From contig JAQGIK010000143.1 of the NCBI GenBank assembly GCA_028291265.1, positions 91,342 through 155,341 on the forward strand: a DNA stretch of 64,000 bases. The letters run 5' to 3'. Positions 8,932 to 18,470 of this stretch are shown one piece after another. Source of the DNA: Caulobacter sp. GTDB lineage: Bacteria > Pseudomonadota > Alphaproteobacteria > Caulobacterales > Caulobacteraceae. The translations under genes and the position numbers were made by a program. The notes beneath the pieces were generated by a model that worked only from the letters and a program-made list of their open reading frames with translations, had not been told where the DNA came from and searched no databases. Each line of letters opens with the position of its first letter. Positions within the stretch are counted from its first letter, which is position 1.

Positions 8932-9714
8932 TCAACGCAGCTTCCAGGGTGGAGTCTTGGTGGTGGCGCGGTCGACTTCGGCCTTGCCGATGGGGTTGCC
9001 GAGCTGGGTGTATTTCAGGGCGTTGGCGACGGCGGCGGCGTGGGGCAGGTCCTGCGCCTCCCAGATGCAGCGCACCGTGCCCTGGATGGCGGCGGCCGGC
9101 TTGGCGGCGATCAGGGCGGCCAGTTCGGCGGCGCGGGCCCAGAGGTTTTCCAGGGTCGTCACCTCGGTGACCAGGCTGATCTTCAGGGCCGTCTGGGCGC
9201 TGATCCGCTCGTCGTTGCCGAGCAGCACCATCCGCAGGATCTCGAACAGCGGCATCCGCCCGAAGGCCCCGACCGGCTCCACCGCGGAAACCATGCCGAA
9301 GGTCACATGCGGGTCGAAGAAGGTCGCCTCTTCCGAGCAGATGATCATGTCGGCCTGGTTCAGCCAGTAGAAGGCCCCGCCGGCCGCCATCCCGGAGACC
9401 GCCACGATTACCGGCTTCCAGACCTTGTTGCTCTTGGGACCCAGCCACTCGCCCGGATCATCCATGTCGAAGGGGGCGTCACGCTCGCCCGGCGCGCGCC
9501 AGCCTTCCTTGACGTCGGCGCCGGTGCTGAAGGCCTTGCCGGGCGGCGCGCGCAGGACGATGACCCGCACGTCCGGATCGGTGCGCAGACTGAGCCACAG
9601 CGCGCGAAACTCGTGCGCCATGGTGCGGTTGAAGCTGTTCATCCGGTCGGGCCGGTTCAGCGTGACGGTGGCGACGCCGTCGGCCACGTCGAGGATGATG
9701 GTCTCATAGGCCAT
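8932..9714 (-). CDS. Enoyl-CoA hydratase/isomerase (crotonase) family
   Basis: A 260-residue crotonase starting MAYETIILDVADGVATVTLNR. ATG 9714 is preferred because AGGAG lies seven bases upstream; a GTG at 9738 overlapping the ligase stop would add eight residues. Oxyanion motifs are KAFSTGADVKEG and SGMAAGGAFYWL. The active-site loop reads HVTFGMVSAVEPVGAFGRM, with a single Glu and no clear equivalent of the first hydratase Glu, so the reaction may be hydration or isomerisation. It sits between an acyl-CoA ligase and a second crotonase, giving a three-gene minus-strand operon. Confidence 0.85.
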   Translation of the reverse strand: MAYETIILDVADGVATVTLNRPDRMNSFNRTMAHEFRALWLSLRTDPDVRVIVLRAPPGKAFSTGADVKEGWRAPGERDAPFDMDDPGEWLGPKSNKVWKPVIVAVSGMAAGGAFYWLNQADMIICSEEATFFDPHVTFGMVSAVEPVGAFGRMPLFEILRMVLLGNDERISAQTALKISLVTEVTTLENLWARAAELAALIAAKPAAAIQGTVRCIWEAQDLPHAAAVANALKYTQLGNPIGKAEVDRATTKTPPWKLR

Positions 9715-9734
9715 GGGGAAACTCCTAGGGGCGG

Positions 9735-11243
9735 TCACAGGCCGATCAGGCTTCGCAGTTCGGGTCGGCTGACCTTGAGGGTGGTGGTGCGGGGCAGCGC
9801 CGCGACGAAGTGGTAGTCGACCGGCACCTGATAGGCGGCCAGCTGGGTGCGGGCGAAGGCGGAGATCTGGCCGGCGTCGGGCCAGGGTTTGGCCGCCTCG
9901 ATGACCGCCACCGGAACTTGGCCGAGCCGCACGTCCGGGCGGCCCAGCACGGCGGCGTCGGCGACGCCGGGAAACTGTCGCAGCACGGCGGCCACCTCGT
10001 CGGGCAGGATCTTGAAGCCGCCGCGGTTGATGGCGTCATCGGCCCGGCCGTGGATGTAGAGGAAGCCGTCCTCGTCCAGGGAGGCCAGATCGGTGGTGCG
10101 CACCCAGTCGGGACCAAATCGAACCGAGCGGATTTCGAGCTGGCCGATTTCGCCAGGCGTCAGCACGGCGCCGCTGGCCGGATCGAGGGTGCGCAGCTGC
10201 ACATCGGGGCGAGGCCGTCCGGCGCTGCCGCGCTTGGTCTCGCCAAAGCGCCGATGGTCGGGCAGTGACCAGCCGGCTACCCCGCCGATGAACTCCGCGG
10301 CGCCGTAGTCGATGAGGACAGGCACGCCAAAGCGGTCCTGGAAGGCGTCCTGGGTTTCGGGATCGAGAGGCGCGGTGCCGCAGCGCACGGCGGCAAGGCC
10401 CGCCAGCGCGTCCGGCGGAACATCGGCGTCGAGAATCATCCGAACCATGGTCGGCACCAGGCTGGCGGTCTTGGGGCTGTGGCGGCGCAGGGCGTCCAAC
10501 CAGCCGGCCACGGTGAACTTCTCGAGCAGCACGATCGGGCGCGCCTGATAGAGCGACATCAGCAGGCGAAAGACCCCGCCCGCGTGGGTGAAGGGCGAAA
10601 GGACGATGGCCGGCGAGGTCTTCAGGGCCAACGGCGGCTCGTCGCCCCGCGAGCGGGAAGCCTGGTCCGCCGACCGCAACGCCTTCAACAGGGTGTCGGA
10701 ATCGACCGCCACGCGCTTGGGCGGGCCGGTGGTGCCGCTCGACAGGCGCTCCAGCACCATGTCGGCCTGGGCCGGACGATGCGGTCCTGGGCCAACCCGG
10801 CTCAGGTCGGGATGTGGCTCCACCACGAAATCGGTGCGACCGGAGACAACGACCCCCAGCGTCCCGCAATCGCCAGCCGCCGCCACCGCGCCCTCGATGG
10901 CCCAATCGAGGTCATCGCCGACGATGGCGGCCAGTCGCTGGCTGCGAATGTCCTCGGCGAAGATCGACGGCGCCTGATTGGAGCGCAGCGGCGCGACGGG
11001 TCGACCGGCCAGAACCAGCGCCGCGAACGCCGCCACGCCGGCCGGACGGTTGCGCGCCACCCAGCCGATCGGCGCATCCCGCGCTACGCCGGCGTCGCTC
11101 AGCAGCGCCTCGATCGCGACGGCCGCCCGGCCGAGCGCTTCCCAGTCGGTCCAGGCGCCCTCGAATTCCACCGCGGGGCTGGACGGAGATAGCCGCAGCA
11201 CCTCGGCGAGGCGGCCGGCGATCGGATTTGGCGATGCGTCCAT
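9735..11243 (-). CDS. AMP-forming acyl-CoA ligase, divergent type
   Basis: A 502-residue ANL-family ligase from ATG 11243 (MDASPNPIAGRLAEVLRLS); a TTG at 11309 would give a longer form without homology support. The P-loop is degenerate, LSSGTTGPPKRVAV, but ILIDYGAAEFIGG-like, YIHGRADDAINRGGFKI and the C-terminal lysine region PRTTTLKVSRPEL are recognisable. It is closely similar in layout to the ligase at 15988 (same YIHGRADDAINRGGFKI), so the two are paralogues distinct from those at 4088 and 35071. First gene of a ligase-crotonase-crotonase operon and divergent from the dehydratase at 11456. Confidence 0.87.
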   Translation of the reverse strand: MDASPNPIAGRLAEVLRLSPSSPAVEFEGAWTDWEALGRAAVAIEALLSDAGVARDAPIGWVARNRPAGVAAFAALVLAGRPVAPLRSNQAPSIFAEDIRSQRLAAIVGDDLDWAIEGAVAAAGDCGTLGVVVSGRTDFVVEPHPDLSRVGPGPHRPAQADMVLERLSSGTTGPPKRVAVDSDTLLKALRSADQASRSRGDEPPLALKTSPAIVLSPFTHAGGVFRLLMSLYQARPIVLLEKFTVAGWLDALRRHSPKTASLVPTMVRMILDADVPPDALAGLAAVRCGTAPLDPETQDAFQDRFGVPVLIDYGAAEFIGGVAGWSLPDHRRFGETKRGSAGRPRPDVQLRTLDPASGAVLTPGEIGQLEIRSVRFGPDWVRTTDLASLDEDGFLYIHGRADDAINRGGFKILPDEVAAVLRQFPGVADAAVLGRPDVRLGQVPVAVIEAAKPWPDAGQISAFARTQLAAYQVPVDYHFVAALPRTTTLKVSRPELRSLIGL

Positions 11244-11455
11244 GCCGCTGGAAGCCCTGGTGGTGAAGTGTCCGACCCCAGACCATCCTGCCGCGGCCGT
11301 CCCGTCCAAGCTCGAACTCGCGACCTTTATGGCCCTGCGCCCCTAGATCAGGCGGTCGCGGGGAGATCGTCCTGAATTGGCCCGATCTCGCATTGGTCGT
11401 CTGTCATCGGCGCCGCCATCGTTGTGATGACAATGAAAGAGCGTGGGAGCGGAAC
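11244..11455. promoter_or_regulatory. Divergent promoter region, ligase and dehydratase operons
   Basis: This 212-base non-coding stretch lies between two divergent catabolic operons and must hold both promoters. I see no GATATG/CATATC dyad here, unlike the promoters at 800 and 7023. GGGAGCGGAAC immediately before ATG 11456 is a good ribosome binding site. No gene was recognised. Confidence 0.4.
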
Positions 11456-12727
11456 ATGAGCACGGCCGATCTGAAGGAAACCAAGCCGCAGGACGAACCG
11501 AAAGACATCGGCGGCAAGATCACGCCGGAGGATGTCGCCCGCTGCAAGCTGCAGATCGGGGTGTCGAAATACAGCCACGGGCTGCCCTACAACACCGAGG
11601 TGACGGTGGACGCCATTCGCCACTTTTCCTTCAGCGTCGGCGACGACAACCCGCTCTACAACGATCCGAAGTACGCCAAGGCGACCCGTTGGGGCCAGAT
11701 CATTGCCTCGCCGATGTTCTTCGTCACCACCGGCCTGAACCTGGCGCCCAAGCCGGATGAAGCGACCAAGGCGCTGTTCAAGGGGCTCTTCAAGGGCGTC
11801 AGCAAGTACTACAGCGGCGTCGACTGGACTTGGTGGAAGCCGCTGGTTCCCGGCGATGTGGTCTATGACGACGACTCGACCAGCGACGTTATGACCCGCG
11901 AGAACTCGAAGTTCAGCGGCGGGCTGACGGTGACCGAGGTCTACCGCCACCTCTATGTCGATCCGAATGGCGGCCCCCTGGCCATGCGCGAGGAAAGCTT
12001 CGTCAGCGCCGAGCGGGCCGGCACCCGCAAACAGGGCCGCTACGCCAATGTCGAGCGCCAGCGCTATACGCCGGAAGACATCGCCAAGATCGACGCCGTC
12101 TACGCCGCCGAGCAACTTCGCGGCAAGGAAACCCGTTACTGGGAAGACGTGAAGGTCGGCGATCAGCTGACGCCGGTGGCCAAGGGGCCGCTGAGCATGG
12201 TCGATGTGATCAGCTACCACATGGGCCAGGGCCTCTCGCACTACGGCATCGGACCGCTGAAGCTGAACTACAAGCAGCGCAAGCGGATGCCCGGCTTCTA
12301 TGTCGAAGACCCCTACGGCGTGCCGGATGTGGCCCAGCGGGTCCATTGGGACCAGGCGCGGGCCCACGACCTTGGCCTGCCGGCGCCGCATGACTACGGA
12401 CAGATGCGGGCCAACTGGCTGGCCCACCTGGTCACTAACTGGATCGGCGATGACGGCTGGCTGTGGAAGCTCTCGCTGCAGGCCCGCATCTTCAACTTCA
12501 TGGGCGACGCCAGCGTCTGCTCCGGCGAGGTGATCGACAAGCGCATCGAGGATGGGCTGCATGTGGTCGAACTGGCGCTGTCCACCGTCAACCAGCGGGG
12601 CGAAAATACCGCCCCGGGCACGGCCCTGGTCATCCTGCCGACCCGCGGCGCGCCCGCCGAACTGCCCGAGCCTCCGGAGGAGATCGTCGCTCGCGGCGCC
12701 AAGGCCGTGAGCGGCCTGGTGGCATGA
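11456..12727 (+). CDS. MaoC/FAS1-like double hot-dog dehydratase
   Basis: A 423-residue protein from ATG 11456, chosen over an in-frame upstream start because GGGAGCGG precedes it. The N-terminal half has IRHFSFSVGDDNPLYND and RWGQIIASPMFF; the second half has YGQMRANWLAHLVTNWIGDDG and INQRG-type strands. It is a paralogue of the proteins at 1 and 5731 but longer. It overlaps the downstream acyl-CoA dehydrogenase by 4 bases (ATGA), so the pair is translationally coupled. With the two dehydrogenase subunits it gives dehydrogenation followed by hydration, the first two steps of a beta-oxidation cycle. Confidence 0.88.
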   Translation: MSTADLKETKPQDEPKDIGGKITPEDVARCKLQIGVSKYSHGLPYNTEVTVDAIRHFSFSVGDDNPLYNDPKYAKATRWGQIIASPMFFVTTGLNLAPKPDEATKALFKGLFKGVSKYYSGVDWTWWKPLVPGDVVYDDDSTSDVMTRENSKFSGGLTVTEVYRHLYVDPNGGPLAMREESFVSAERAGTRKQGRYANVERQRYTPEDIAKIDAVYAAEQLRGKETRYWEDVKVGDQLTPVAKGPLSMVDVISYHMGQGLSHYGIGPLKLNYKQRKRMPGFYVEDPYGVPDVAQRVHWDQARAHDLGLPAPHDYGQMRANWLAHLVTNWIGDDGWLWKLSLQARIFNFMGDASVCSGEVIDKRIEDGLHVVELALSTVNQRGENTAPGTALVILPTRGAPAELPEPPEEIVARGAKAVSGLVA

Positions 12728-13881
12728 ACCTCGACTTCACGGCCGAGGACGAGGCCTTTCGCGCCGAGGCTCGGGCCTGGTTGAACGACAACGTCCCGCG
12801 CGGCCCGCGCCCCACCGAGGGCCAGGCCATGCGGGCGTTCGACCTGGCCTGGCAGCGCGCCCAGTATGACGGCGGCTGGGCCGGCGTTTCCTGGCCCACG
12901 GAGTATGGCGGCCGGGGCCTGGAACTGACCCAGCAGCTGATCTGGTACGAGGAATACGCCCGGTCCGGAGCTCCGGAGGCAGCGTTGCTGTTCGTTGGCA
13001 TGAACCATGCGGCCCCGACCATCATGGCCCGGGGCAACGAGGCCCAGAAAGCCTTCCACCTGCCGAAAATCCTCAAGGGCGAGGTGGCCTGGAGCCAGGG
13101 ATTTTCCGAGCCCAACAATGGCTCGGATCTCGCCGGCCTGACGACCAAGGCGGTCATCGACGGCGATCATCTGGTGGTCAACGGCTCAAAGATCTGGACC
13201 AGCAACGCCCACCTTTCCGATTGGCAGGAACTGCTGGTCCGCACCGACCCGGCCGCGCCCAAGCACAAGGGGATCAGCTGGGCGATCTGCGACATGACCC
13301 TGCCGGGGATCGAGCTTCGGCCGATCATGATCATGACCGCGCCGGGCCACCACCACTTCAACCAAGTCTTCTACACCGACGTCCGCATCCCCCTGGCCAA
13401 CGTGGTCGGCGAGATCAACGACGGCTGGAGCGTGGCCATGTCGACGCTCGGCTTCGAGCGCGGCACGGCCAGCATGTCCGAACAGATCCGCTACGGTGTC
13501 GTGCTCGAGAAGCTGGTCGACATGGCCCGCGAGCGGCTGGGCGAGGCGGCCCTAAAATACGATGAGATCGGCCAACGCCTGGCGCAGCTTCGCGCCGAAC
13601 ACGCCGCCGTTCGGGCGATGACCTACATGATCGTCTCGCGTAGCGCAGGCGGCGGCGCCATGGGCTCGGAAGCATCGCTGATGCGCGCCTTCTTCAGCCA
13701 ACTTCAGCAGCGCACCCGTCGGATCGCCCTGGACATCATTGGCTCCGACAGCCTGGAACTGCCCGACGTCGATCCCTGGATCCGGCCCTATCTGCGGTCC
13801 TTCTCGACCACCATCGCGGCGGGCACCAGCGAGATCCAGCGCAACATCATCGGCGAGCGTGTGCTCGGCCTGCCGAGGTAG
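12724..13881 (+). CDS. Acyl-CoA dehydrogenase, large subunit of a split pair
   Basis: A 385-residue flavoprotein-type acyl-CoA dehydrogenase. FAD/substrate motifs QGFSEPNNGSDLAGL and NGSKIWTS are intact. At the usual Glu376 position it has IAAGTSEI (Ala366). A Glu is kept in GFERG (Glu245), equivalent to the catalytic base of isovaleryl-CoA dehydrogenase and of the mycobacterial sterol dehydrogenases. It is followed two bases later by a smaller paralogue, the arrangement of FadE28-FadE29-like alpha2beta2 enzymes in which the subunits share the active sites. It probably oxidises a bulky or branched acyl-CoA; the substrate is inference. Confidence 0.9.
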   Translation: MNLDFTAEDEAFRAEARAWLNDNVPRGPRPTEGQAMRAFDLAWQRAQYDGGWAGVSWPTEYGGRGLELTQQLIWYEEYARSGAPEAALLFVGMNHAAPTIMARGNEAQKAFHLPKILKGEVAWSQGFSEPNNGSDLAGLTTKAVIDGDHLVVNGSKIWTSNAHLSDWQELLVRTDPAAPKHKGISWAICDMTLPGIELRPIMIMTAPGHHHFNQVFYTDVRIPLANVVGEINDGWSVAMSTLGFERGTASMSEQIRYGVVLEKLVDMARERLGEAALKYDEIGQRLAQLRAEHAAVRAMTYMIVSRSAGGGAMGSEASLMRAFFSQLQQRTRRIALDIIGSDSLELPDVDPWIRPYLRSFSTTIAAGTSEIQRNIIGERVLGLPR

Positions 13882-13883
13882 AG

Positions 13884-14909
13884 ATGAACCTTCTTCCCAA
13901 CCCCGAGCAGGTCCAGATCCTCGACGCGGCGCGCAGCTTCCTGAGCGCCGAGGCCCCGGTCGAACGGTTGCGCCCGCAACACGGCCAGATCGGCAACCAC
14001 GACGCCCGCCTGTGGCCCGAACTTGCGGAACTGGGCTTCCTCGGCCTGGGCCTGGCCGAGGCCCACGGCGGCGTCGGCCTTGGTCTGCCGGAAGAAATCC
14101 TGCTCTACCGCGAGCTCGGCCGGCAATTGATCTCGCCGGCCATCCTCGGGCTGACCCTTGCCGCCCTGCTGGCCGCGCGGTCCGACGATCCGGCCCTGTT
14201 GAACGCCATCGTTTCGGGCGAGGCCCGCATCGGCCTCGCCACGCCTCGGGGCGCCGTCACCCTTGGTCCGGTCAGCAGCGGCGCCTTCCACCTGATCGAG
14301 GCCCGCGAAGCGGCCTGGGCCGTGGCCTGGACCGACGACGGCGCGGCCCTGTTTCGGACCGAAGACTTCGGGGCCGCGGAAGATATCCTCTGTATGGACA
14401 GCCACCTGACCCTTGAACGGGGCCGGCTGGAGGCCTGCGAGCCGGCGATCTGGATCTCCGCCGCCGACGGCGACCTTCCCCGCCGCGCCCAGGTCCTGAT
14501 CGCGGCCTATGCAACCGGCCTGGCCGAGGCGGCGCGCGACATGGCGGCCGACTACGCCAAGATCCGCCAGCAGTTCGGCAAGCCGATCGGCAGCTTCCAG
14601 GCCGTCAAGCACAGGTGCGCCGATATGGCGATCCTGGCCGAAGTCGCCTGGTGCCAGACCGTGTTCGCCGCCGTTATGGTCCAGAACGGCGGCCCGAAAG
14701 CCACCTATCATGCCGGGGCGGCCAAACTGCTGGCCACCGACGCCGCCCTGAAAAACGCGGCCCAGAACATCCAGGTGCACGGCGCGTTCGGCTTCACCGC
14801 CGACAGCGACGCCCACCTCTACCTGAAGCGAGCCCATGTGATGGATTTCCTTGGCGGCGATCTGCGCAGCCAGAAGGCGGCGCTGATCGGGCTCGCCGCC
14901 GCACTTTAA
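13884..14909 (+). CDS. Acyl-CoA dehydrogenase, small subunit of a split pair
   Basis: A 341-residue acyl-CoA dehydrogenase paralogue. It has LGLGLAEAHGGVGLGLPEE in the N-terminal helical domain and RQQFGKPIGSFQAVKHRCADM with QVHGAFGFTADSDAHLYLKRA in the C-terminal domain. It lacks the EPxxGSD substrate/FAD loop in its middle domain, which suggests it does not work alone. It should pair with the product of 12724-13881 as an obligate heteromer, as known for the mycobacterial cholesterol side-chain dehydrogenases. Last gene of the unit starting at 11456; a LysR gene follows after 78 bases. Confidence 0.88.
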   Translation: MNLLPNPEQVQILDAARSFLSAEAPVERLRPQHGQIGNHDARLWPELAELGFLGLGLAEAHGGVGLGLPEEILLYRELGRQLISPAILGLTLAALLAARSDDPALLNAIVSGEARIGLATPRGAVTLGPVSSGAFHLIEAREAAWAVAWTDDGAALFRTEDFGAAEDILCMDSHLTLERGRLEACEPAIWISAADGDLPRRAQVLIAAYATGLAEAARDMAADYAKIRQQFGKPIGSFQAVKHRCADMAILAEVAWCQTVFAAVMVQNGGPKATYHAGAAKLLATDAALKNAAQNIQVHGAFGFTADSDAHLYLKRAHVMDFLGGDLRSQKAALIGLAAAL

Positions 14910-14987
14910 CCCCCAAGACCGCGCCATGGCTTTCCGGCGCGGAGAGGGTCATATGTCGGATCCAGCAGGGAGGTTTCCGAAGCGGTC

Positions 14988-15887
14988 ATGAACGTTCGCC
15001 TGGCGATCCTGTTTTCGGCGGTGGCGGAGGAGAAATCCTTCACGCGGGCTGCGGCGCGCCTGAACATCGCCCAGCCCTGGCTGTCGGCCCAGGTCCGCAA
15101 GTTCGAGGAGCAGCTGGGCTTCCCGCTGTTCGACCGCAACAAGGGTGGCATCGAGCTGACCGCCGAAGCCGAGCGCATGCTGCCGCTGGCCCTGGAACTG
15201 GCCGAGAAGGCGGCTCAGCTTCGCGCGCTCTCCAGGGCTATCGCCCTGGACGTCTCGCTGTCGGTCGGCGTCGGGGCTCACGCCTCCAGTGGCGGTGTTC
15301 CGGAGTTCGCCCGGCTGAACGACGAGTTCGCTGTCCGCTACCAGGATGCCAGCCTGATGATCGAGTCCGGCGTCACCGCCGGCCTGATAGAGGAGGTCAA
15401 CGGCGGCCGCCTCGACGTGGCCTTGGTGATGGCGCCCTTCGATGACGAGGGCCTGCAATCCATCCTGTTGCGCCAGTCACCGGCGTTCGTGTTGACGCCC
15501 AAGGACTCTCCGCTTGCCGCCCTTGCAAGGCTGCGGCCCAGCGATCTTGTCGGCCGGCGGCTGGCGGTGGTGCGCCGCTCGGACCAGCCGGATTTCTATG
15601 ACGCCCTGTGCGCCCCCCTGGAACGACTGGGGGTGCAGCTTCGCGCCGCGCCCGAAACTAGCGGCCGCGCCATGGAGCACTTCGCCCGGGCCCAGCACGC
15701 CGATGTGCTGATGGTCGAGGGCGACCCCGCCGACTATCAGGGCGATCCCGAACTGGCGGCCCGCCCGCTGGAAGCCGACGTCCAGGTTCGCCACGTGCTG
15801 ATCAGGCGGGCCGATAACCACAAGCGCGCGGTAGAGCGCTATTGGCGCGCTGCCGAGGCCCTGGTGGCGGCGCAACAGCCAGCCTGA
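14988..15887 (+). CDS. LysR-family transcriptional regulator
   Basis: A 299-residue LysR regulator with the DNA-binding helix KSFTRAAARLNIAQPWLSAQVRKFE and an effector domain beginning near residue 90. The start is ATG 14988, with GGGAGG upstream. It lies between the dehydratase-dehydrogenase unit and the ligase at 15988, all on the plus strand. It could autoregulate or control either neighbour. The 78-base gap before it contains CATATG at 14952 but no clear dyad like those at 800 and 7023. Confidence 0.9.
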   Translation: MNVRLAILFSAVAEEKSFTRAAARLNIAQPWLSAQVRKFEEQLGFPLFDRNKGGIELTAEAERMLPLALELAEKAAQLRALSRAIALDVSLSVGVGAHASSGGVPEFARLNDEFAVRYQDASLMIESGVTAGLIEEVNGGRLDVALVMAPFDDEGLQSILLRQSPAFVLTPKDSPLAALARLRPSDLVGRRLAVVRRSDQPDFYDALCAPLERLGVQLRAAPETSGRAMEHFARAQHADVLMVEGDPADYQGDPELAARPLEADVQVRHVLIRRADNHKRAVERYWRAAEALVAAQQPA

Positions 15888-15987
15888 GGGTCTAGGAACT
15901 CCGCTCCCCAACCTCCACAACCCGGGTTTGGCCCCTGGTCGCCTTGGCTACTACCGTTCAGGCTGGATCTGGACTGACGAGGACGGC

Positions 15988-17457
15988 ATGACGCTGGCGG
16001 CGCGCATCTGCGAGACCCTGGGATCGGCCAAGGCGCCGGCTTTCGAGGTGGACGGCGGCTGGCTGGCCTGGAGCGTCCTTGCGGTCGAGGCTGACCGGCT
16101 CAACACGGCGCTCGGCGACTGCGGGATCGGCCCGCATACCGCCATCGGCTTGATCGGCCGCAATCGCACCCGGCCCGCCGCCGCCTTACTGGCCATCCTC
16201 GCGGGGGATCGCTGTTTCGCCCCGATCAATCCGTTCCAGCCGGAACCCGGCATTCTGGGCGACATCGCCCGGCTGGACCTGGCCGCCGTGGTCGGCGAAC
16301 CGGAAGACTTCGCATCGGGCGCGTTGGAGGCCTTGGCCCGGGAGCGGGGCTTTGCCGCCCTGCTGATGGACGGCGCGGACCGCCTGGATATTGTGGTGCG
16401 CGGAACCCGCCCGGGCTCCGACACCGGGACCTGCGCCTTCCTGATGCCCACCAGCGGGACCACCGGCGTTCCCAAACGCATCCCGATCCGCGCCGAGTCC
16501 CTGGATGCCGCCCTGCGCGAAGGCCAGGTCATCGGGCGGGAGTTCGGCGAGGAGCCGGTTGCCGCGCCTCTGCAGTCGCCGCTCTACCAGTACTCGCCCC
16601 TGGTCCACATCAGCGGAGCCCTCGCCGTCGCCCGATGCGGCGCCGAGGGTCGGCGCCTGACCCTCGCCGACCGCTTCAAGGCTGACGAATGGGTCGCCGC
16701 CATCGCCCGGCACCGCCACACCGCCGCCGGCCTGCCCCCGACCATGATGCGAATGGTGCTGGACAGCGAACCCGATCCCCAAGACCTGTCCAGCCTGGTC
16801 GGGGTCTGGTCCGGCTCCTCGCCGCTCGACCGGACGGTCTGCGCGACCTTCGAACAGACCTATGGCGCCCGGGTGCTGGGCAGCTACGGCGCGACCGAAT
16901 ACTGCGGCATTGTCGCCAACGGCGCGCTGACCGATCGCGAGCGGTTCGGCGATCGCCCCGGGTCGGTCGGGCGGTTCCGCAAGAGCGTCGGCGATGCCCG
17001 TGTGATCGACCCGGCGACCGGAGAGACCGTGGTCGCCGGCGAGCAGGGCGTGCTGGAACTTCGCGTCTACCGGATCGGGCCGGAGTGGATGCGCACCTCC
17101 GATATCGTCACCCTCGACGCCGAGGACTTCCTCTACATCCACGGCCGGGCAGACGACGCCATCAACCGGGGCGGCTTCAAGATCGTGCCCAGCGTCGTCG
17201 CCGATGTGCTGAAGCAGCATCCGATGGTCAGCGACGTGGCGGTGGTCGGCGTCGCCCACGACCGCCTGGGCGAGGCGCCGGTGGCGTTGGTCGAGATGAA
17301 GCCAGGGCGGGCCTTGGTCCCGGCCGATGAATTGATGGCCTTCGCCCGCGAGCGTCTGGTCGCTTATCAGGTGCCCACGGTGATCAAGGTGGTGGCGCAG
17401 ATGCCGCGCACACCGTCGATGAAGATCGACAAGACCGCGGTGAAGGCCCTGTTCTAG
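15988..17457 (+). CDS. AMP-forming acyl-CoA ligase, divergent type
   Basis: A 489-residue ANL-family ligase from ATG 15988 (MTLAARICETLGS), with AGGA close upstream; a longer frame from 15928 adds 20 residues without family similarity. The P-loop is PTSGTTGVPKRIPI. SYGATEYCG, YIHGRADDAINRGGFKI and the terminal lysine region PRTPSMKIDKTAV follow. It is the closest relative in the window of the ligase at 9735. Its TAG overlaps the stop of the convergent LysR gene in the palindrome CTAG (17454-17457). Confidence 0.88.
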   Translation: MTLAARICETLGSAKAPAFEVDGGWLAWSVLAVEADRLNTALGDCGIGPHTAIGLIGRNRTRPAAALLAILAGDRCFAPINPFQPEPGILGDIARLDLAAVVGEPEDFASGALEALARERGFAALLMDGADRLDIVVRGTRPGSDTGTCAFLMPTSGTTGVPKRIPIRAESLDAALREGQVIGREFGEEPVAAPLQSPLYQYSPLVHISGALAVARCGAEGRRLTLADRFKADEWVAAIARHRHTAAGLPPTMMRMVLDSEPDPQDLSSLVGVWSGSSPLDRTVCATFEQTYGARVLGSYGATEYCGIVANGALTDRERFGDRPGSVGRFRKSVGDARVIDPATGETVVAGEQGVLELRVYRIGPEWMRTSDIVTLDAEDFLYIHGRADDAINRGGFKIVPSVVADVLKQHPMVSDVAVVGVAHDRLGEAPVALVEMKPGRALVPADELMAFARERLVAYQVPTVIKVVAQMPRTPSMKIDKTAVKALF

Positions 17458-18440
17458 ACCTCCATCACGAAGCCGACGTCCTCGCACTGCTCGATCGGCT
17501 GGCCGCCCAGTTCGAGGGCCGTCTCCCACAGGGCGGTGATGGCCGGCGTGGTGTATCCCTTGCGGCGCACCAGGCATTTGCGATTGGTGATGGTGACCCC
17601 GGCAAAGGGCTTGGGCAGGAAGACGTCGCCGCAACGCTGCGACACGTCCATCAGATTGCACAGCGATAGCCACCGCTGACTGCGGGCCAGCCGGTCCATG
17701 GAGTCCCGCTGGAATTCCGGCGCCATGGCCGGCACGACGCCGGCGTCGATGAAGGGTTGGTACAGCGACTTGAAGGTCCAGGGATTGAGCCGCGCGTTGG
17801 GCATCACCAGCACATGGCCGGCCAGGTCCGACATGCGTACTTCCGGCAGGTCTTCGAGCGGATGGCCGCGCGGCACCAGCATGCAGAACTCGTCCAGCCG
17901 GATCGACAGCACCTCGATCCCCGCCGCCTCGAAGGGCCATGAGACGAAGGCCAGGTCCAGTTCGCCCAGCCTCACCCGGTCGAGCAGTTGTAGGGACGGC
18001 CCATTGGAGACGTCGACCACGGTTTCGGAATGTTCGGCGATGAAACGGTCGAGAATCTTCACTCGCTCGGGGTTGTAGAAGCTGTAGGGCAGAGCCCCGA
18101 CGCGCAGTTCATCCTGGCCGCCGGCGCTGACCGCCCAGGCCGCCCGGCGGGCGTCTGCGGTAGCGCGGGCCAGCCGGCGGCTGGACTCCAGCAGGCTTTC
18201 GCCGGCGCTGGTCAGCTCGATACGCCGGGTGGTGCGGGCGAACAGGGTGCAGGAGAGCTCGGTCTCAAGCTGGCGAATCTTGTGCGACAGCCACGACTGG
18301 TCGATGCCCAGCCGCCGGGCGGCCTTGGTGAAGGACAGTTCCTCGGCCACCGCCGTAAAGAACAGCAGCAGATCGACGCTGAGCTGTGATCGTTTGTCGA
18401 ACTCGGCGTCGACGACGCCCGCGCGGGCCGCTTGTCCCAT
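17454..18440 (-). CDS. LysR-family transcriptional regulator
   Basis: A 328-residue LysR regulator with an N-terminal extension of about 20 residues before LSVDLLLFFTAVAEELSFTKAARRL. The recognition helix IDQSWLSHKIRQLE is almost identical to that of the LysR at 34069 (IDQSWLSRKIRQFE), so those two probably read similar operators. It is divergent from the fused acyl-CoA dehydrogenase at 18701 and likely controls that operon. The 260-base region between them contains the repeats noted at 18471-18530. Confidence 0.9.
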   Translation of the reverse strand: MGQAARAGVVDAEFDKRSQLSVDLLLFFTAVAEELSFTKAARRLGIDQSWLSHKIRQLETELSCTLFARTTRRIELTSAGESLLESSRRLARATADARRAAWAVSAGGQDELRVGALPYSFYNPERVKILDRFIAEHSETVVDVSNGPSLQLLDRVRLGELDLAFVSWPFEAAGIEVLSIRLDEFCMLVPRGHPLEDLPEVRMSDLAGHVLVMPNARLNPWTFKSLYQPFIDAGVVPAMAPEFQRDSMDRLARSQRWLSLCNLMDVSQRCGDVFLPKPFAGVTITNRKCLVRRKGYTTPAITALWETALELGGQPIEQCEDVGFVMEV

Positions 18441-18470
18441 GACGTTTTCTTCCCTGGTCGCACAAGGCCC

